From positions 270,523,765 to 270,587,764 of the forward strand of contig CM054062.1 of assembly GCA_028641055.1 (NCBI GenBank): a DNA stretch of 64,000 bases. The letters are read 5' to 3'. This stretch comes from Alopecurus myosuroides (Eukaryota > Streptophyta > Magnoliopsida > Poales > Poaceae). Position numbers and translations under genes: made by a program. Under the pieces are notes generated by a model, which searched no databases, had not been told where the DNA came from, and saw only the letters and a list, made by a program, of their open reading frames with translations. Shown in pieces: positions 59,501 to 64,000 of the stretch; the stretch's first letter is position 1; each line of letters starts with the position of its first letter.

Positions 59501-61709
59501 GTCCTTATCACTACAAAGCTTCTCCAACTTGCCTCACTCAAAAATAATATCCCAAACTCCCTCTAAAAATCATGGAATAGCCCACTGATGTTTTACCAAA
59601 ATGGATGGCATTTCCAAATGGTAACTCACCTTGATGCAAACTAAAATTCTACTGATAGGTATTGGAAAGGGCTTTCCAAAACAGTTGAGTTTGCTCAAAA
59701 ATGTTTTGTATTTTTGAAGTTCTATTCATTTCAATTTTTAGGGTACTGTCTGGCATATGATTTTTAGAAAAATCATAAAAACTCAAAACAAGTTTCTGCC
59801 AGTGGGATATGGTTGCAATTTTGTAAGGCTAGTAGTACAAAAATTAGCAAGGTTAAATAAAATCATTTGCTACCTTTTCTAGGCCCAAAGCTAACACCTA
59901 TTATTCTGCCAGAAAAATCCTAATTTTGAAATTAACAGGAAAAAGCCCAGATGGGCCAGATCTGCCGCGCCTGGCCCAACTAGCGCGCGATACAGCCCGC
60001 CAGCGCACGCGCGCGCGCGAAGCGGTAAGTTTCAAAGGGGGCCGTCGATTCGCAGATCGACGGCTCTCCTTCCTTCTTCCTCCCCGCGCCTCTCTCCTCT
60101 CTCTCTCCTTCTGCCCGCGGACGAACACCTAGCAGTCGTGCGCGTTGGCTCACCTCGGGCTCGCGAGAAGCAGTGGGGTGATGCAGGGGTGGAAGATGGT
60201 GGCCTGGGCGACTCCGTGGCGCGGGCACGGACGACGTGAGGGCGTGGACACGGCGGCGGCTCGACGGTGTTCTGCGGCGGCTCCGAGGACGGCGGCGATG
60301 GATCTGCAAGCGATCGAGGGCAAGAGGGTGTCAGGGAGGTAGGCAAGAGCTAGGGGGTCGCAATGGAGGTGAAAGGAGGGCGGGAGGTGCGGTGATCGCG
60401 GCGCCCACTCGACCTCGATCTGCACGGGCTCTCGGATGGGCGCGGCTCGCCTCGCTCGCAGAGAGTGATCGAGCAAGCGGGAGCTCGATGGGGTGAGTGA
60501 GAGGGGTGAGTAGAGCTCTGTGGCGAGAGGGATAGGCCTCTAGGGCTATGTAAGCACGAGTCCAAGGGGGAGGGCTCGGGTTGGCTTGGCATGGGCATGC
60601 CCTTGCCCCTTGGGGGTTCTCCACGGTTGACAATGGTTCCTATTGGTGCCTAGGGGTCAAGCAAGTACCAATTGGTGAGCAAAGCCACAGCAAGGGCCAA
60701 GGTATGGGCAAAAGCAAAAGAATAACACTATTTCAACCACTCTAATGACATCACATTATTAGTCAAATGCCACCTCACATTTCTCTCTTCCTAGCCAGCC
60801 AAAAAGGGATCCAATGCCACCTTCTAGAAGGTTACTAACATGGCTTTCGAATTGACAAGGTGGCCTGGCTTGGATCAGTGCACAAAAGCTAAAAACATCA
60901 AGTCCAAAAGTGTATTCACTGTTCTGTCAGGAAAATTCAGTTAGACAGTTTCTCTGAATTTTTCTAAGTGCTGGAAACAGCAGACAGAGATAGCAAAAGT
61001 TGGGCTTGTTTTCACCAAGCAAACCAGCTCTAAAATGAGTGATTTAAAATGCTCAACAAAGAACAACTATCCAAGTTTCAGATCCAACCATTTGATTTGA
61101 AAAAAAATGGGTTTATGGCTCTGAAAATAAATGGCAAAGTAGGTACATTCTCTGTTTTTAAAATGCTCAAATTTCTGTCTTAACAAGATGGCTCAAAAAC
61201 CATCTTGGCATTGTGTGTAAATTTTCTTTGTAGGTTTTTACAAGAGTGTAGTTTTGTTGTACTCATATCAGAGAGTAGTTTTGATCAAAGAAAATCCCTA
61301 ATTGGATAATCCTTGTGATGGAAAACAAGGGTTGAAAACAGCTACTTGGCTGTTTTTCAGGGCAAAAATTATATTGGAAAAGCTAATGGAATCTTTTCCA
61401 ATTAATTTTATTTCAAGTTCAAGATGATTCCTAAACATTAATAACACATTTTCAAGTTGAAACAAAGGGTCACCTCAAGTCTTGAAAAATAATCTCATAA
61501 GAGCCTTAGTGGAAAACATGGGAAAACAATTATAAAGCAATGTGTTTCTTAGGAGAAAAACTCCTCAAGTGAGTGAAAAGAAACACACCACTAATATTGC
61601 ATAGATAAACATCAGTACACAACATGTTGTCCACTTAATTGCATTACAAAGGTCTTAAGAGACTTGCTAAAATACTATTATACAAGTGCTTAAAAACAGG
61701 GATGTGACA
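56502..61709 (-). repeat. 3' LTR of the chromovirus (about 5.2 kb)
   Basis: In element orientation it starts TGTCACATCCCTG at 61709, directly after the polypurine tract, and ends GGGGCCTCTACA at 56502. It is unusually long and mostly AT-rich, with a GC-rich island at about 59930-60650. I found no internal TSD or terminal repeat indicating a nested insertion, but cannot exclude one. The overlapping Arg/Pro-rich open frames in the island (59901-60633) are not supported as genes. Confidence 0.75.
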
Positions 61710-61728
61710 AATCTCCCCCCCTTAAAAG
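61710..61728 (-). promoter_or_regulatory. Polypurine tract of the chromovirus
   Basis: The minus strand reads TTTTAAGGGGGGGAGATT immediately before the 3' LTR. It primes plus-strand synthesis in LTR retrotransposons. Confidence 0.85.
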
Positions 61729-61752
61729 AATCTCGTCCCGAGATTCGCGGGT

Positions 61753-63999
61753 CTAGGCTTTAAGAAAATCAGGGAACTCCTTCCTGATATCATCCTCACG
61801 CTCCCAGGTAGCTTCTTCCTCAGAGTGATTGGTCCACTGAATCTTAAGGAATTTTATAGCCCGCCTCCTGGTAGCACGCACAATTTCCTCGAGAACCCGC
61901 AGGGGTCTATCACGATAAGTCAAATCATCATTTATGTCAATGGTCCTGAAATCCACGTCTTGATACGAGAGATCTTTCTCCGGTACTTGCAGACATTTCC
62001 GGAGCAATGACACATGGAAAACATTGTGAAAAGCAGATAGCTCCTCAGGTAATTCTAACTGATAAGAAACTTCGCCACGACGTGCCAAGATCTTAAAAGG
62101 GCCAATATACCTGGGGGCCAGCTTTCCTTTGACATGGAAACGCTGCATCCCTTTGAGTGGCGTAACACGAAGGTACACGAAATCTCCAATGCTGAAAGAG
62201 ACATCACGACGCTTCGTATCAGCATAACTCTTCTGACGAGATTGAGCTGTCTTTAAACGTTCCCGAATAAGTTGGACCTGCTCCTCTGCAGCCTTCAAAG
62301 TGTCCACACCAAAAACCTGACTGTCTCCAGTCTCAGTCCAATTTAAAGGTGTACGGCATTTACGTCCATACAGAGCTTCAAAAGGGGCCATTTGCAAACT
62401 AGACTGATAACTGTTGTTGTAAGAAAACTCTGCGAAGGGCAGACAGTCTTCCCATTTAATTCCATAGGACAACACACAAGCACGGAGCATGTCCTCCAGA
62501 ATTTGGTTCACACGCTCTGTTTGTCCATCAGTCTGCGGGTGATATGCTGTGCTAAAAGCTAGTTTGGTTCCCAAACTCTCGTGCAACTTCTTCCAAAATC
62601 TAGATGTGAACTGTGTACCTCGATCAGATACAATCCTGCTTGGGACTCCGTGTAGGCTGACAATCCGAGAAATGTAAAGATCCGCAAGCTGATCTCCACG
62701 ATAGGTTGTCCGGACAGGAATAAAGTGAGCAACTTTTGTGAGCCTGTCCACGACAACCCATATAGAATCATTTCCTCGGCTGGACCTAGGAAGTCCAGTG
62801 ATGAAGTCTATTCCCACTTCATCCCATTTCCAAACAGGCACTTGCAATGGTTGGAGCAATCCAGCGGGACGCTGGTGCCCGGCTTTTACTTGCTGGCAGA
62901 CATGGCACTTGGCTACAAATGAAGCAATCTCTCGCTTCATTCCATGCCACCAGAATCTCTCTTTCAGGTCTTGATACATCTTTGTTCCTCCAGGATGGAT
63001 AGAATACATGGTCTCATGAGCTTCGACCATGATGGTCTGCTTGAGATCCGATTCGGAGGGAACACAAATACGGCCTTCATACCATAATCCCCCATCAGCA
63101 TCGATGGTAAACCCAGCAACCTTTTCCTTCTCCATGCGGGCTTTAATCCCATCAATACTTTTCTGGCCTTTCTGCGCTTCTTTGATTTGGTCAACCAGGG
63201 TCGGTTTAAGCTCTATGGCGTCTAACATGCCATAGCTGACTACTTCAATGCCAAGCTGGTCCAGCTCTTTCCACAACTCGGGTTGCCTTACTAGAATCAT
63301 AGCATTTAGAGAGGCCGGCTCTCGACTAAGAGCATCTGCAACCACATTTGCCTTTCCCGGGTGATAATGAATACTCAGATCATAATCTTTAATGAGCTCA
63401 ATCCAGCGGCGCTGCCTCATGTTGAGCTCACGTTGGGTAAAGATATACTTTAAACTCTTATGATCCGTGTAAATCTCCACTCGCCTTCCCATAAGAAAGT
63501 GCCGCCATGTCTTGAGAGCATGAACAACGGCAGCAAGCTCTAAGTCATGAGTGGGATAATTCAACTCGTGGGGTCTTAACTGGCGGGATATGAAAGATAT
63601 CACCTTCCCTTCTTGCATAAGCACGCTTCCAAGACCAAGCTTAGAAGCGTCACAATATACGTCGAAATTCTTGGTGACATCTGGCATTATAAGGATTGGG
63701 GCAGACACCAGTCGGTGCTTCAACTCATTGAAACTTTCTTCACACTTGTCCGTCCATAGGAACTTGCTATCCTTCTTGAGCAACTGGGTGAGGGGTCTGG
63801 CTATACTCGAGAATCCCTGAACAAACTTGCGGTAATATCCTGCCAAACCCAGAAAGGATCTGACTTCAGTCTGGTTGGTCGGAGCAGCACGCTTCTCCAC
63901 AGACTGAACTAGAGCAGGGTCAACAGATATTCCTCCCGCAGATACTACATGTCCAAGAAATCCGACTTCCGTCAACCAGAATTGACATTTACTAAACTT
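61753..63999 (-). CDS. pol: Chromovirus pol, C-terminal part: RT end, RNase H, integrase, chromodomain
   Basis: The frame is open from the window edge to the stop at 61753 (about 748 codons). The end of RT is seen at SKCQFW...VGFLGHVVS and [16 protein letters not shown]. RNase [43 protein letters not shown]. Integrase: an HHCC region ([19 protein letters not shown]), DDE residues in [21 protein letters not shown] and [13 protein letters not shown], and a [19 protein letters not shown] block. A chromodomain closes the protein ([18 protein letters not shown]). The chromodomain directs insertion toward modified chromatin. There are no stops or frameshifts, so this part looks competent. Confidence 0.93.
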   Translation of the reverse strand, partial: KFSKCQFWLTEVGFLGHVVSAGGISVDPALVQSVEKRAAPTNQTEVRSFLGLAGYYRKFVQGFSSIARPLTQLLKKDSKFLWTDKCEESFNELKHRLVSAPILIMPDVTKNFDVYCDASKLGLGSVLMQEGKVISFISRQLRPHELNYPTHDLELAAVVHALKTWRHFLMGRRVEIYTDHKSLKYIFTQRELNMRQRRWIELIKDYDLSIHYHPGKANVVADALSREPASLNAMILVRQPELWKELDQLGIEVVSYGMLDAIELKPTLVDQIKEAQKGQKSIDGIKARMEKEKVAGFTIDADGGLWYEGRICVPSESDLKQTIMVEAHETMYSIHPGGTKMYQDLKERFWWHGMKREIASFVAKCHVCQQVKAGHQRPAGLLQPLQVPVWKWDEVGIDFITGLPRSSRGNDSIWVVVDRLTKVAHFIPVRTTYRGDQLADLYISRIVSLHGVPSRIVSDRGTQFTSRFWKKLHESLGTKLAFSTAYHPQTDGQTERVNQILEDMLRACVLSYGIKWEDCLPFAEFSYNNSYQSSLQMAPFEALYGRKCRTPLNWTETGDSQVFGVDTLKAAEEQVQLIRERLKTAQSRQKSYADTKRRDVSFSIGDFVYLRVTPLKGMQRFHVKGKLAPRYIGPFKILARRGEVSYQLELPEELSAFHNVFHVSLLRKCLQVPEKDLSYQDVDFRTIDINDDLTYRDRPLRVLEEIVRATRRRAIKFLKIQWTNHSEEEATWEREDDIRKEFPDFLKA

Positions 64000-64000
64000 A

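Larger units (their letters stand above)
56502..64000 (-). mobile_element. Ty3/gypsy chromovirus inserted in the Copia integrase (3' part in window)
   Basis: On the minus strand the order is pol (to 61753), polypurine tract, then a 5.2-kb 3' LTR ending at 56502 within the Copia reading frame. The rest of the element (5' LTR, gag, protease, most of RT) lies beyond 64000, so its other target-site copy (expected GGACG) cannot be checked. The chromodomain at the end of integrase places it with chromoviruses, probably the Tekay type. The fully open pol frame suggests a recent insertion. Confidence 0.9.

Noticed and set aside
59901..60633. Overlapping 65-109-codon frames in the GC island of the chromovirus LTR
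   Set aside because: They are open on several frames of both strands as expected for GC-rich DNA, with no domain resemblance.

Overview
The window is plant nuclear DNA from a grass, most likely a Triticeae species (wheat, Aegilops, barley or rye). The grounds are the density of nested LTR retrotransposons, Stowaway-type MITEs with CTCCCTCCGT ends, a Tat-lineage Ty3/gypsy element with an antisense ORF, and a Mutator-like element. There is no bacterial gene organisation, operon or CRISPR array. The species call is inference. All boundaries come from reading target-site duplications (TSDs), terminal motifs and splice sites by eye.

The one host gene I regard as functional is a nine-exon uroporphyrinogen-III synthase (UROS) on the minus strand (20861-24071). 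It is predicted to be a 297-residue plastid tetrapyrrole enzyme with an open frame and consensus splice sites throughout. Downstream of it, in the same orientation, lie two partial tandem copies carrying only exons 3-9: copy B (17953-20442) and copy A (7154-17541). Both start about 8 nt inside intron 2. Copy A is clearly dead. Copy B has an open frame in every exon but a destroyed exon 3 acceptor. Transposons have landed separately in individual copies and the other copies preserve the empty sites: a 1.4-kb non-autonomous Copia-type element in copy A, which itself carries a 6.2-kb solo LTR, and one Stowaway MITE each in A and C.

Region by region. 1-2212: end of a long LTR of the same family as the 6.2-kb solo LTR. 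2213-6893: largely unassigned, with an 875-bp hAT element and a 5'-truncated LINE scrap. 6894-24071: the UROS triplication. 24330-26036 and 48111-48309: two halves of one degraded LINE, split by a MULE (26037-48101). The MULE is itself split by a 15.9-kb Tat-lineage gypsy element (26565-42444), which holds a 445-bp hAT MITE (34964-35408). All three insertions keep matching TSDs; the MULE's 9-bp pair differs at one base. The MULE has a mudrA-type transposase pseudogene with a PB1-like N-terminus, a Lys/Glu-rich coiled-coil reading frame, and a convergent small gene with a GRF-type zinc finger and a C-terminal membrane segment. 48313-51653: a truncated minus-strand Copia element (gag plus 5' LTR). 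51683-52303: a BAHD acyltransferase pseudogene. 52304-53772: decayed repeats. 53773-56501: a Copia gag-pol reading frame that is open until it is cut in the integrase by an apparently intact minus-strand chromovirus (56502 to the window end). Only the chromovirus 3' LTR (5.2 kb), polypurine tract and the RT/RNase H/integrase/chromodomain part of pol are in view.

Only UROS contributes to host metabolism. The other coding regions are mobile-element genes or pseudogenes. Stop codons in the Tat element and the BAHD pseudogene fall mostly at presumed Gln (CAG) codons, as expected from deamination of methylated cytosine in silenced DNA.
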